Shown here: positions 11,760 through 21,030 of the stretch, piece after piece | Layout: every line of letters begins with the position of its first letter | How positions within the stretch are numbered: the first letter of the stretch is position 1 | DNA from: Emydura subglobosa | Taxonomy: Eukaryota; Chordata; Testudines; Chelidae | DNA: 64,000 bases | Direction of reading: 5' to 3' | Assembly: GCA_007922225.1 (NCBI GenBank) | Contig: ML679961.1 | Span: forward strand, 72,520,890 to 72,584,889 | Notes under the pieces: generated by a model | The model's database searches: none | Seen by the model: only the letters and a program-made list of their open reading frames with translations | Told to the model about the DNA's origin: nothing | Position numbers and translations under genes: made by a program

Positions 11760-11900
11760 TATTTGCTTCTTGTAGACTAAGCCTCATTGCCTCAGTTTCC
11801 CCAAGTCTGAAGTGAGGATCACAGTGCTTGCCTCAGGAATTCATTAATATTTGCAAAGGGTTTTGAGATCCTCAGACAGAAGGTGTTAGAAATACAAAGT
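11760..11900 (-). repeat. MIR-like SINE fragment
   Basis: cctcattgcctcagtttcccc, aagtgaggatcacagtgcttgcctcagg and gggttttgagatcctcagacagaaggtgttagaaat are the right half and end of a MIR-like SINE in reverse. Confidence 0.6.
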
Positions 11901-12280
11901 ACTAGATTACTGGAGCTGGATTAAATGAGAAACTAAGGTGGCCATTCCTGTTGTGGGCATTTAGATGGTATATTCTGGTTGCAGTAGCAAATCCGGGATT
12001 TGTGTTTTCCAGGTTTACTACAAGCAACTGTGTGATTGAGTAAAGGATGGTACAGTTCCTCTTTGCTCAAACTGGATAAAATCAAGAATATTTACTGTGG
12101 TAGGTGTACTCTGGTATAGAAAATACAGTAACAAAGATACGAACTATTTTCATTTGAGTTCCTTATGAATAACTCAAATTTTAAATGAATTAAAAAAGGC
12201 TTTAAAAAAACCACCCTCAAGTTTACCTGATAATTAACCGTGTACTTCAAACTACTGTATAATTTGTGATGGAAATATAA
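11901..12280. other. No recognisable feature
   Basis: Nothing supportable on either strand. Confidence 0.5.
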
Positions 12281-12284
12281 GGAG

Positions 12285-12430
12285 AACATGATAGGAGCAG
12301 GACAGTGGGAGTTGGCAGACCTAGGTTCTAGTCACAGTACAGTAGCTGGCGTGCTGTGTGATCATGAGCAAGTCTCTTGACCTATGTACTCAGATTTCCC
12401 AGCTATAAAATGAGAATGATACACTCCTAC
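12285..12430 (-). repeat. MIR-like SINE fragment
   Basis: gacctaggttctagtcac, gtgtgatcatgagcaagtctcttgacc and ctataaaatgagaatgat follow the order of a MIR-like SINE in reverse orientation. Confidence 0.55.
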
Positions 12431-12439
12431 CGGTCACAC

Positions 12440-13790
12440 TGTCTGATGTGACTCCATCATGAGTGCCAGCTGGTTGTATGTCCTGTACTTCGATTTCACC
12501 AACCCACTATTAAGTGTGACTTCCTAAAGCACTAGAACAGCCTTAACAGGGAGTCACAGAGCCTTCCAGTCTATTTTGCCACCCAGGCAAGCTGGACTTT
12601 GGCACTTTACACCCAAAATCACAACAATATTCAGTTTGCTCCCAATCCCAAAGGGCCAGCTGCTTACCTCAGGTCAGTTGTACTCAGATCTTAAACCAAA
12701 GACAAAAATTGTAGCCAATCCTGCAATAAACTAACTAATGGCTTATTAACTTAAAAATGTTTTTTACAAGATTTAAAGTGGTAAACTGCACACACATATG
12801 AGTTAGTCAGGTTTCAAAATGCAATAGAAACTTCTATAATAAGGAGACTGCATATCCTTTAGGGATAATCTAGGTAAAACAGCTGGGGACTCCTTGTTTA
12901 TACTTAGAAACCCTTGCCCCTCAGAGTTCAAGATGCATAGGAATAATAATTTCTCCTTAACAGGCATTTTTATTCCCTTTCTCCAGCATTGAAGCACATT
13001 TCCTCTTCAGGGCTGTGGGGGAGCAATCAACAAAATCTTTTGTCCACAGTCAGGGCCAGATTTCCAATTATGCACAGTAGGCATGTGCCTAAAGGCGCCG
13101 GCATTCTAGCGGTGCCTAAACAGTGGTAGATTGATTACTGAACAGGCCAACAGCTCACATGCCCAGGGGCCCTGGCCAATTTGGGAGCCCTGCATGAATG
13201 CCAGAACTCTGGCCCCACCCCCTGTTCCTCCTCTTCCCTTTTGAGGACCTGCCCCCTGGCCAGACTGGAAGCCGGAGCCCAGAGGTGAGCATGTTCCCCC
13301 TGGCCGTGCCAGTTGCCCCAGTCCTTCTCCCATGGAAAACATGAAGGTCAGCTGTAGGCAGGGGGTGCTGAAGATGTTGTGCCTAGGGACAGGTAAGGTG
13401 TAAATCTGACCCTGTCCATAATGGCTAGTCTGATTTGTGTAGATCTTCCTTTGTTGGGGAGGAGATAACACCTCTTGTCATGAATTGGTATTTCACACAT
13501 GTTAATGCTTATCCCCTGTCTGGGGGGGATTTACCATCCTAGCAAACATTTTTAAAGTTACAGAGCAAACATTTATACATTACCTTATTACATGGGATAC
13601 GGCTATTATAAGTAGGATTAATACATACAGCAATTTACAAGCATTTCATAAGGTCACAAAATACCTATTTTAGCAATACTCACTCACAGGTGAGGCAAAC
13701 TGGTTTCCAGCTATGCATCTGATAGTGTTCACTTGACGCCTAGGGACCTTAGCATGAACGGGCACCTGGTTTATCAGCATCACACTATCT
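12440..13790 (-). repeat. LTR-like interspersed repeat, split by a hAT element
   Basis: Two blocks (about 12,440-13,042 and 13,423-13,790) appear to be one older repeat interrupted at 13,043. Phrases such as gggagtcacagagccttccagtc and caatcccaaagggccag match, as far as I recall, a common turtle dispersed repeat that I believe to be an LTR. Its termini cannot be fixed here and no coding region is attached. The LTR assignment is therefore tentative; the interruption itself is well supported by the inserted element. Confidence 0.4.
13051..13414. mobile_element. Non-autonomous hAT element nested in a repeat
   Basis: A 364-bp element starting CAGGGCCAGATTT and ending, on the other strand, CAGGGTCAGATTT: 12 of 13 terminal bases match. 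The flanks TCCACAGT (13,043-13,050) and TCCATAAT (13,415-13,422) agree at 6 of 8 positions, as expected for an aged 8-bp hAT duplication. The interior is GC-richer than its surroundings. The 121-codon minus-strand ORF across it (13,106-13,471) has no transposase motif and runs over the right end, so it is not a gene of the element. Confidence 0.8.
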
Positions 13791-14840
13791 TTTGGAGGGA
13801 GTGCTTGCTAGAAGATTTAACTCACAGATTATAGCTAAAAGTGCTGAGAATCTTTTGCAGAGCTGGGGGTGGAAATGGTGTGTGCGGTATTAAGTACTTG
13901 TGTATATTACCTAATAAATGCTTAACAGCTACCAAGAACTTCAAGGATTTTTCCTACTTAGATGTGAAGGGTAAAAATAGGCCATCTCTCTCCAAGCCTC
14001 CAACTGTTCATGAAATAGTAAGGTCCAACACTATTGCCAGGATGTTTAGAATTGATAGCAGTAGAGTTGAAGGCCAGATTACAGTCGCTTTACATTGGGA
14101 CTGAGATCCTTGCAGATGACTAATGCACTGTATTGAACTTCCAACTGCATTATATAAACAAATGAGTGGAGAATTTGTCTGTAATTACTGTATGAATTAA
14201 ATGTTAATGTTTTGAAGCATAATTACTCCATAAAATGGACTTCTTTGAGTGAGATGGCTTTTGAATTGTGCCTGCAATTGTAGTTCAAGGAGATCTTATG
14301 GGTTTTGTTTTGTTTTTTCTTTCACAAGAAGCCAATATATTTACAGCAACTAGAGAGATTCTGCATAAAGTGATACATTTTTTATTCTCTATTTTATTTA
14401 GAAGTGGAAGTAAATTTCTTGTGTGCTATCTTGATTATAGTAAAGATTATTGATTTTATTTTTTCTGTATGCTGCCCTACAGAGTAGACCTGATCATGAT
14501 TGCCCTGGCTAATCAGCTTCATCCCGATCAGTACTCCATGTTAGTCATGGAGAAATGGGGATTTTTGGACTACATGCATAGTGGTATCACAAGTGAGGTG
14601 GTTCTCTCTATGGGATCAGTCTAAACCTTATTAGAGTTAATGGAAAGACACCATTGAGATCATTGTGGTTGAATCAAGCCCGATAAGCCACTGTGAGATC
14701 AGACCTGGAATACAGTACATTCTAATTCCATGGGAAGCCAGATAACTCTAAACAGTTTGTGATTAGTACTTTGTGTGTGTTTATGGAATTTAGTTTTACC
14801 TAAATTAGTTAGGGAGTCATCTAAAGTTATGAAACAATAA
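13791..14840. other. No recognisable feature
   Basis: ORFs at 13,841-14,104 (87 codons) and 14,268-14,453 show no motif. AT-rich. Confidence 0.5.
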
Positions 14841-14841
14841 T

Positions 14842-15080
14842 ACCTTGCATTGTTATACAGATGCATCCACCCCAAGATCTCAAAGGGCCTTGCAAACATT
14901 AATGAATTAAGCCTCCCAACCCCCCAGGGAGCAAGTAGCATTGCCATTCCTATTTTAGCAAATGCCTCTGTGTGCCTTAGATTTCCTAAGCAAAGTTTCC
15001 TAGAGCTCACAGGAAGCTAGTATCTCAGCGAAGCACAGAACCTAGATTTCCTGAGTGCTAGTTCTGTGCTATAGCTCCCG
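14842..15080 (+). repeat. MIR/CORE-type SINE
   Basis: aataataccttgcattgttat, ccccaagatctcaaagggccttgcaaac, ggagcaagtagcattgccattcctattttagcaaa and a 'cacagaacctagatttcctgagtgctag' tail are in SINE order, plus orientation. Confidence 0.6.
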
Positions 15081-15885
15081 GATTTATTGATAGGTCTGAT
15101 CTTCACATTATTTATACATTTCAGTCAAGTAGATACAGTCCACCCATGAGGCAATGAAATACACAGAGAAGACCAAACTGAAGTCATTGGGGCCTGCAGG
15201 TACTGTGCATCTCTGAAAATCAGGTGTCTAAATATGGATGTAAGTGTCTAAACTTTGGTACCTAACATTAATAATTGGGGCCTAAATATCTTTAGCTAGT
15301 TCAATGAAAAATAATGGGACATGTGAGAATACCCAGATTCTTGAACAGTGTAAACAGCCACAGATCAGTGTTTTAGGGTGGAATATGCAGGTCTATATAG
15401 AGGTAATAGGATGAAGTTAAGAAAACTAGCATTTAAACTGATTATCAGAAAAGGTTTCTTAATGGTGAAAATCTTATTATTCAAGACATTTAAACTAGAT
15501 AATATGCTCCAGTAAAGCTGGCAGAAAATTCTTCATCTAACTTTTTTTTGACAGAAAAGAGCACTTCAGTAAAACTGATGGACTAAATCACCTAGTAAAT
15601 CTTTTCCATTTCTAACCAATATTCACATATTTGCCACTCCATCACTGTGGTATCTGACATACTCAAGTCATACTGCAAAGGGGGCATTTATGCATGCTGA
15701 GGCTGCTAGCTGCTGAGGGGTGGGGCTATGGTACTTAGTGTGGGGTCACTTTTGAGAACTAGAAGGCTGGGTAGTTTAGGTTTGGTGATGTGTGCTGGCT
15801 GTATGCTGGGTCGGATTTGCTGCTGTTCTTGGTCTTTGGCTCTGGACTGCATTTTTAATTGATGGTGAGAAACCTACCGCTTCAG
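15081..15885. other. No gene; short MITE-like fragment
   Basis: 15,195-15,300 contains ggtgtctaaatatggatgtaagtgtctaaac and ggggcctaaatatc, matching the taggcaccta-type short repeat also seen at 3,805. The rest is unassigned. Confidence 0.4.
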
Positions 15886-15889
15886 ATGG

Positions 15890-16085
15890 GCATCTTTTGG
15901 GGAAGGAGGGTTTGTCTTTTGATCTGCTGATGAAAAGTGCTATATAATAAAACAATAATACTTAACTCTTACATATCACTCTTCATTAATAAAACTCAAA
16001 ACACTTTTCAAAGGAGCTAGGCACTACTGTAATATAGTGCTTCTCATCAGCAGACCAAAAGACTGCTCCCCCAAATATGCTTATC
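15890..16085. repeat. Inverted repeat around a SINE-like core
   Basis: Left arm GTCTTTTGATCTGCTGATG with aaaagtgctat (15,914-15,943). The right arm, read in reverse complement, is agtcttttggtctgctgatg with agaagcactat (16,036-16,066). The roughly 90 bases between hold SINE-like words (ataataaaacaataatacttaactc, caaaacacttttcaaagg). Probably two SINE copies in opposite orientation. Confidence 0.55.
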
Positions 16086-16089
16086 CCAA

Positions 16090-16850
16090 TCCTAATCAAA
16101 AGGGGTGGAAAAATCTTAGCTTCTTGTGTAAGAAGCAAAACAATGACTTGAACCTGATTTTTATTTTGTACAGATGGATATAAATTAGGTAACTGTACAG
16201 TGTGTGATTTCTGGAGCCTTCATATAAAATGTTGAGATAGCAATTCCTTGTGGGACTGACTAAAAAAGGAAAAGCTCTTTTTATCCTTCCATTCTGTATC
16301 TCTCAGAGAAATAGAAAAGACTGCATCTTCTTTATTGCTGGGATAGATGTTCTTTAATGTTCCTGGAATTTCTCCTCGGTGTCTCAAATCAGCAGAATTT
16401 GGGAGCCATAATGAGAGAAAGCGTAGTGACATTTAAAGAGAAATGCTTCAGAAATAGACACGTAAGACTGCCAAAAGCTGTCCATTTCCTGAACAGCAGT
16501 TCAGCACTGACAGTGAGCGTGTAACTGCAGTGCTTGGAAGAGGAGCCTTAAAACGTTCAACTATAGAATCTTCTCAGAAAATGGGAGGCCAGGATAAAAA
16601 TAGATGAGAAATGGGAGGAAGAAAGGAGTTGCCTGTGCTTCACTGGTAGGTATGAGAAATAAAACCATGTGAGATTAACAGAGAAACAGGAGAAAAGTGG
16701 TGTTCATTTGCTGCATCTCCCTCTTTTGAGGGAATGAATAGTATAACAGATGTAAGTGAGTCACATTGAGTTCTTCCATTTTCAGATGGGATGTCAATGC
16801 TGTGCATTTCTATTGAATTCATAGTAGACCTGGTCTCTATGCACACCATT
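16090..16850. other. No recognisable feature
   Basis: Two ORFs of about 70 codons on the minus strand show no motif. Confidence 0.5.
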
Positions 16851-16856
16851 TGATAT

Positions 16857-16901
16857 TGTTGTGTGGCACTTGATGGGGCGTTCCACCACTTGATGGGGCG
16901 T
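16857..16901 (-). repeat. 3' LTR remnant with tandem 20-bp duplication
   Basis: Minus strand ends …CATCAAGTGCCACACAACA, closely matching the end of the 5' LTR (…CATCAAGCACCACACCACA). The word CACTTGATGGGGCGT occurs twice, at 16,867-16,881 and 16,887-16,901, a 20-base spacing exactly at the junction with integrase. This is the scar of the deletion that removed RT, RNase H and nearly all of the 3' LTR. Confidence 0.65.
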
Positions 16902-17701
16902 CAGTTTCGGGGTGGTAGACTGAGGTTCATATGGACTGGACATAGAGCAGTGTACATATGTCCTTCATCAGGTTCGACATGAAAGGGATCCCTTGGTCCG
17001 TTACGATTTCCTTGGGTATGCCTATCCACGTGAAGAGGGAGAAACTCTTTTGCTATCGCCTTGGATGTTGCACTCCAGAGGGGCACAGTCTCTGGGTATC
17101 TACTGGCATAGTCCAAGATGACGAGTATATGTTGATGGCCCCTGATTGACTTCACTAGGGGGCCCACTAGGTCCATAGCTATCTACTTATGGGACCTTTA
17201 TGATAGTTAGTGGCACGAAAGGAGTCCCCAGGTGGGGTTGCAGGGCTGTGCAGTTGACATTCTGGGCAGGAGGCGCAGTAGCGCCAGACCTCAGCATGTA
17301 TTCCCAGCCAAAAGAAATGTCGTAGGACCCGATCCAGGGTTTTCTTCACCCTAGGTATCCCCCGAAAAGGCGGCTATGTGCCAGATCCAATACTGCCCTT
17401 TGGTGCTTCTGAGGCACCAGGAGCTGTCTTGCCTCTTGCCCTTGTACCTGATCTACTCTGTATAGTAGGTCCCCCTTATCATGAAGTAGGGCCCCAGGCC
17501 TTTTGTTTTTCCTTCTACAGCTACCCCATTCATTTCAACCACTGCCTTCCTGGTATTGTCATATTGGGGATCATTCAACTGGTCTCTGCCGAATGTCTCT
17601 CGAGTGGGGCCGACCCGGCCAAGCCCTAGGGAGCCTGCTTCAGCTCCGACCCTGAGGTCGGTGTCGCTGGGGCCGAGACTAGTCTCTGGTCCATCCTGCA
17701 C
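16899..17701 (-). pseudogene. Integrase fragment, frameshifted and truncated
   Basis: A linker (17,701-17,453) leads into an integrase. After a frameshift near 17,460 the next frame has the zinc-finger region: LAHSRLFGG, where the second histidine is not evident, and later YCASCPECQ (C-x2-C). Near 17,176 the first frame resumes with MDLVGPLVKS and ILVILDYASRYPE, the start of the integrase core with its first catalytic aspartate. Another shift follows, and at 16,899-16,920 the sequence encodes VYHPETD in a different frame. The sequence then breaks off 20-40 bases from the element's end, so the rest of the core, the C-terminal domain and everything downstream are missing. Integrase would insert the DNA copy into the host genome. 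Confidence 0.75.
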
Positions 17702-17878
17702 TTAAGTAGATTCCACCCCGTTAGCCCTAGCTCCTCTTCCCATGAGGGAGTCTTTCTGGTTCTGGGCCAAGATCTTGGTCCCTAAGGCCTTGTCTGCCCT
17801 CCTCTGTCATTGGGTCTTCTGGGGTTTTCCAGAGGTAGAAAACAACTCAGGGGCAAATCTGTGCATACAGGGGTCTGG

Positions 17879-18442
17879 TTACTCGTGGCAGTGGTTATGG
17901 TGGTTCCAGGGCCTCCCCACTTCCTCCGGTGGGAGGAGGCTTCCAAACCTGGGGAAGTCTAGGGCTATCAGGACAGGATAGGGGAGCCTTGGGACCACCC
18001 CAGCTGCCATCTTGGTAGTGTTCCCCAGGACTTCAATCTGGACCTCGACGGTTGGGTAGTAGCTCACAGATCCATGTATGCGTGTGATCCCAGTGTGCTT
18101 GGCCTGAGCTAAATGGTGTTGCTTTACCAGTTTCCTAGAAACCAGCGTGACCGCACTCCCAGAGTCAACCAGGGTGACTGTCTCCACTCGATTCAGCCTG
18201 ACTGATTGGGTGTACCTGTGGGGAGTCAGTGCAACCCCCACTAAGTGGATCAGGGCCCATTCGCCTGTATAATCTCCAAGACTACACTGTATGGGCTCCT
18301 CTGTGTTAGGACATTGGGCAGCGATGTGTCCTAGCTCCCTACATGTATAGCACCTATACCTTGCTCTGGGTGAGTCCCTAACTTTTGGGATGCTTGGCTG
18401 GCTTCTCAGACCTTCCCCGCCCAGGTCCCCCCATCCCCTCAT
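17879..18442 (-). pseudogene. Gag zinc knuckle and aspartic protease
   Basis: A 187-codon stretch in the same frame as the upstream gag. Residues 31-44 form a CCHC zinc knuckle, CYTCRELGHIAAQC (18,311-18,352), the nucleic-acid-binding end of Gag. Residues 91-97, LVDSGSA (about 18,152-18,172), are the retroviral-type aspartic protease active site (D-S-G), followed by VTLVSRKLV. The later PRLPYPVLIALDFPRF resembles the conserved segment near the protease C-terminus. The first ATG at 18,442 is only where the frame reopens after a stop; the natural product would be a Gag-Pol fusion. Enzyme function is lost through the upstream stops. Confidence 0.8.
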
Positions 18443-19321
18443 GGCGTCTGGCTGATCCTCAACAGCCTTGTTACCCGGCCGAGTTCAGCTAGTGTCCTCA
18501 GGCGGCCAGGCCCTTGGGGTTGGGACGGGTCTCAGGAAGCAATGGGGCTCCTCCCAGGGGCGTTGTGAGAGCTCCCTGGCCACGGGTCGCCTTTCCACCA
18601 GCTCAACTAATTCTTCTTAGGAGGAGGGGCCTTTCTGAGCTACTCAAGCTCACAGGTCTGGGGACAGCCTCCTCATGTACCGGTCCATTACTAGGAGTTC
18701 TAGTATCTGGTCCGTGTTATGGGTCTCTGGCTGCAGCCACTTCCATGCAAGGTGGATCAGGTCAAACAGCTGGGATCGCGGGGGCTTGGCTTCCTGATAC
18801 CGCCAGTCATGGAATTTCTGGACCCTCATGGCTGTCGTTATTCTGGATCTGGCCAAAATCTCAGCCTTCAGCTGGGTATAGTCAGCGGCAGCTTCGGCGG
18901 CCATGTCATAATATGCCTTCTAGGCCTTTCCACACAAGAAAGGAGCGAGGACACTGGCCCACTGGTCTCGGGGCCAGACCTCCCATACGACTGTCCTCTC
19001 AGATGCCAGGAGGTAAGTTTCTACATCATCTCCCGCAGTCATCTTTTGGAAGTATCTTGTAGCCCTCAGGGCATGTGACCTGTCATGGTCCTGGGCCCCT
19101 GAGGTCAGGGCCTTCAGCTGGGCCACTACCTCCTGTAGTATAGCCCGGTCCTGAGCGATTTGATTCATTAGCAGTTGGTTCGTCTCCTGCTGTACCTGCA
19201 CTGCTTCTTGTTGGGCAGCCACCTGGACCCTGGTAGCTTCTTGCTGGGCCACCATGGCCTGTATCAAGGCCAGGACCATGTCCTTCATGTGGAAGGGCAG
19301 GCAGGCTGGCCACTGTGCCAA
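18443..19321 (-). pseudogene. Gag with SCAN-like capsid, broken
   Basis: Gag of the Gypsy element, in one frame from 19,321, with in-frame stops at 18,920-18,922 (probably CAG to TAG) and just before 18,650. The first 70 residues are glutamine-rich with heptad-like AQQEA/VQQE repeats, probably a coiled coil. Residues from about 18,817 to 18,653 read [38 protein letters not shown], matching the SCAN-domain pattern (F..F.Y.EA, L..L...WL.PE, QILELLVL..F...L). Published work derives the vertebrate SCAN domain from the capsid of Gmr1-like Gypsy elements, so this match helps classify the element. It would make the particle's capsid. It cannot now be made intact. Confidence 0.75.
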
Positions 19322-19325
19322 TTAG

Positions 19326-19343
19326 ATCCCACGCCTGACACCA
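19326..19343 (-). other. Primer-binding site, tRNA-Leu type
   Basis: Minus strand TGGTGTCAGGCGTGGGAT, beginning two bases after the LTR end. The TGG start and the TGTCAG..GTGGGAT body are complementary to the 3' end of a vertebrate tRNA-Leu (CAA-type, ending CCCACTTCTGACACCA) apart from the GC at positions 10-11. This fixes the inner boundary of the LTR and the element's orientation. Confidence 0.7.
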
Positions 19344-19345
19344 GT

Positions 19346-19862
19346 TGTGGTGTGGTGCTTGATGAGGTCTGGTGCTTCGCTCAGCAGTCAGCCCTTGCCG
19401 TAGCCTATAGCCCCGACTGGGGCCCGTGGGGTCCTCACCCCTTCTTTGGGGAGAGCTTTGGCCATCCCAGCTGCGGTCAGTGGGTGGTGTCCGAGCCAGC
19501 CCCTTACTTCGGACACCAGCCCAGGAACCCTGATGGCAGCAGCCTCCAGCTCCTGGTGTGTCTAAACTGTTAGTCTTTTCCCTGGGCTGCTTCGCCACTC
19601 TGCTCTTCCCAGGCTTTACCTCTGGGTAGTGGCAGCTTCCCCCTACCATGGTTCTGTCCCCCTAGTTTGCTCCTGCTTCTGGTTGTCGCTCTGCTTCCTT
19701 CAGCTCCTGACTCCTCACCCTCACAACTCCAAACTCTGACTGGAGGAAGAGCTTTTAATAGGTCTTGGGAGGACCCTTAATTAGCCCCAGGTGGTCTCAT
19801 TAGCCTAAGGTTACCCCTTCCCAGCTGGCCGGGAACAGGGCTCTGACCAATCTGAGGCTTAC
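19346..19862 (-). repeat. 5' LTR of the Gypsy element
   Basis: About 517 bp, read on the minus strand from (T)GTAAGCCTCAG… to …GCACCACACCACA. Its inner end is set by the primer-binding site two bases further on. Its outer end is set by the ATAT flank shared with the far side of the element; the T of a canonical TG start would overlap that flank. A TATA-like ctattaaaag lies at 19,750-19,762, about 105 bases into the LTR. Overlapping ORFs of 188 and 132 codons in this interval are LTR shadows. Confidence 0.7.
19750..19762 (-). promoter_or_regulatory. TATA-like box in the LTR
   Basis: On the minus strand the LTR reads ctattaaaagctc, a plausible TATA box for the element's own transcript. Position within the LTR is suitable; no functional evidence. 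Confidence 0.4.
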
Positions 19863-19867
19863 ATATC

Positions 19868-20305
19868 TGCCTTTAGTGACTCTCTCATAGCTCTTTGGCC
19901 ATAGTTTATATATATTGTGATAAGGTAACTGAATAAATGGTGCTACTCTACTGACGATTCAATGAGGGCTGGTGGAGGAAGTGGCGGATATGGATTCCAA
20001 TCAAGTGTGTTTTGGGGGGGGGGTGTTTCCATTAGATTCATCCTTCTCTGAATGTGATAAAGGTGTTGGACCAGATTCTCCCCTGCATTAGGACAGAATT
20101 GTACCTTTCCATTAGCACCAAACTGTCAAAAAGCTGACTGAGCTGGCCTGGAAGGAATACCTTAGTGCAAGGAGGAACCTATAGCGGTGAAGAGCTGTGG
20201 GTCCTACACTACCACTGCCTTTATGGCTGGTTGAGAGAATGTGCCAACATCCCTGAATCCCAGTGATTACCAGCTGCAGTAACAATAAGCTTAAGGGGTA
20301 ATTAA
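19868..20305. other. No recognisable feature
   Basis: Flank of the Gypsy element; a G run at about 20,011-20,021. Nothing else. Confidence 0.45.
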
Positions 20306-20309
20306 TTAA

Positions 20310-21030
20310 TTTTGTCAAGGCCCAGATTTCTTGGTCAAGGCAATGGTGTACCTTACATTTGTGGCCCCCCGCCCAGGCCTCACAACCCCCCCGCACAGGG
20401 CAGGAGGGGTCCCTGGCTCCCACCAGTCAGCGCCACCCCCCTGTCCTGGCCAGGGAGGAATCTGTACCTGTGGGGGACATGCCACTGCTTTCCTCCTCCT
20501 GTGCCCTGGGGACTTTCTGGTGCTCTTTCCCTGGCTCTGGCTGGGCTCCACCACTGTCCCCTCGCACTTACACACCATGTGGCGTCCACCTCTCCCACTC
20601 CAGCCCCACAACCCAATCAGATCCAGTGCCCAATCCTCCTACAGAGCGGGGCGGCCTCAGCCCCAAGCCAGAGAATAGCGAGGGGGGGAGAGTGCCTCCA
20701 CCTGGTCACTCACAACTCTCTGCCCCCCCCCAACTGCCCCTGGACTCCATCCACCTGCCCCTCAGAGCCTCCTGCAACCCTCCAAGCCCTGTGCGTCTCT
20801 TGTCTGAAGGGCCCAGCCAGTGCCCCCCACCAGCCAGCGCCCAGGGACCAGGGCCCCCTCCTGTCCCCTCCTTCCCCCCCATTGGTCCACCACTGGGTCA
20901 TGGTATAGGAAGATCCAGACTCCAAAGAAAAGAATAAAATTTTTAAAAAGAATTAAAAAAAAAAGATTTGGGGGTCTGTTCAAAAGCAGCTGGTGGTCTG
21001 GATTTGGCCTGCGGTCCACCTATTGACTAC
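20310..21030. repeat. GC-rich interspersed repeat
   Basis: An abrupt GC-rich, C-run-rich block (20,360-20,890) followed by an A-rich stretch (20,925-20,965) and the phrase tctggatttggcctgcggtccacctattgacta. The tail resembles a common reptile repeat end (…ggcccgcgg…ccac.tattga). Up to six overlapping ORFs (198, 192, 115, 98 codons and others) arise because C-rich DNA has few stops. Their proline/serine/glycine composition in all frames argues against coding. Class not determined. Confidence 0.45.

Larger units (their letters stand above)
16857..19862 (-). mobile_element. Internally deleted Ty3/Gypsy (Gmr1-like) retrotransposon
   Basis: A minus-strand LTR retrotransposon of about 3.0 kb. In transcription order it has a 5' LTR (19,862-19,346), a primer-binding site (19,343-19,326), gag with a SCAN-like capsid, a CCHC zinc knuckle, an aspartic protease and an integrase. 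It then stops abruptly at about 16,899 and ends in a few tens of bases of 3' LTR. ATAT lies immediately outside both ends (16,853-16,856 and 19,863-19,866), consistent with a 4-bp duplication. Reverse transcriptase and RNase H are absent. Finding integrase directly after protease fits the Gmr1-like clade, in which integrase precedes reverse transcriptase; an ordinary Gypsy with a second deletion is the alternative. In-frame stops and frameshifts make it non-functional. Confidence 0.85.

Noticed and set aside
19083..19649. 188-codon ORF over the Gypsy LTR and gag start
   Set aside because: Runs across the LTR, primer-binding site and gag in a different frame from gag; a shadow.
20312..20937. 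Proline-rich ORFs of 198 and 192 codons
   Set aside because: Overlapping frames open on both strands, caused by C-rich low-stop sequence inside a dispersed repeat.
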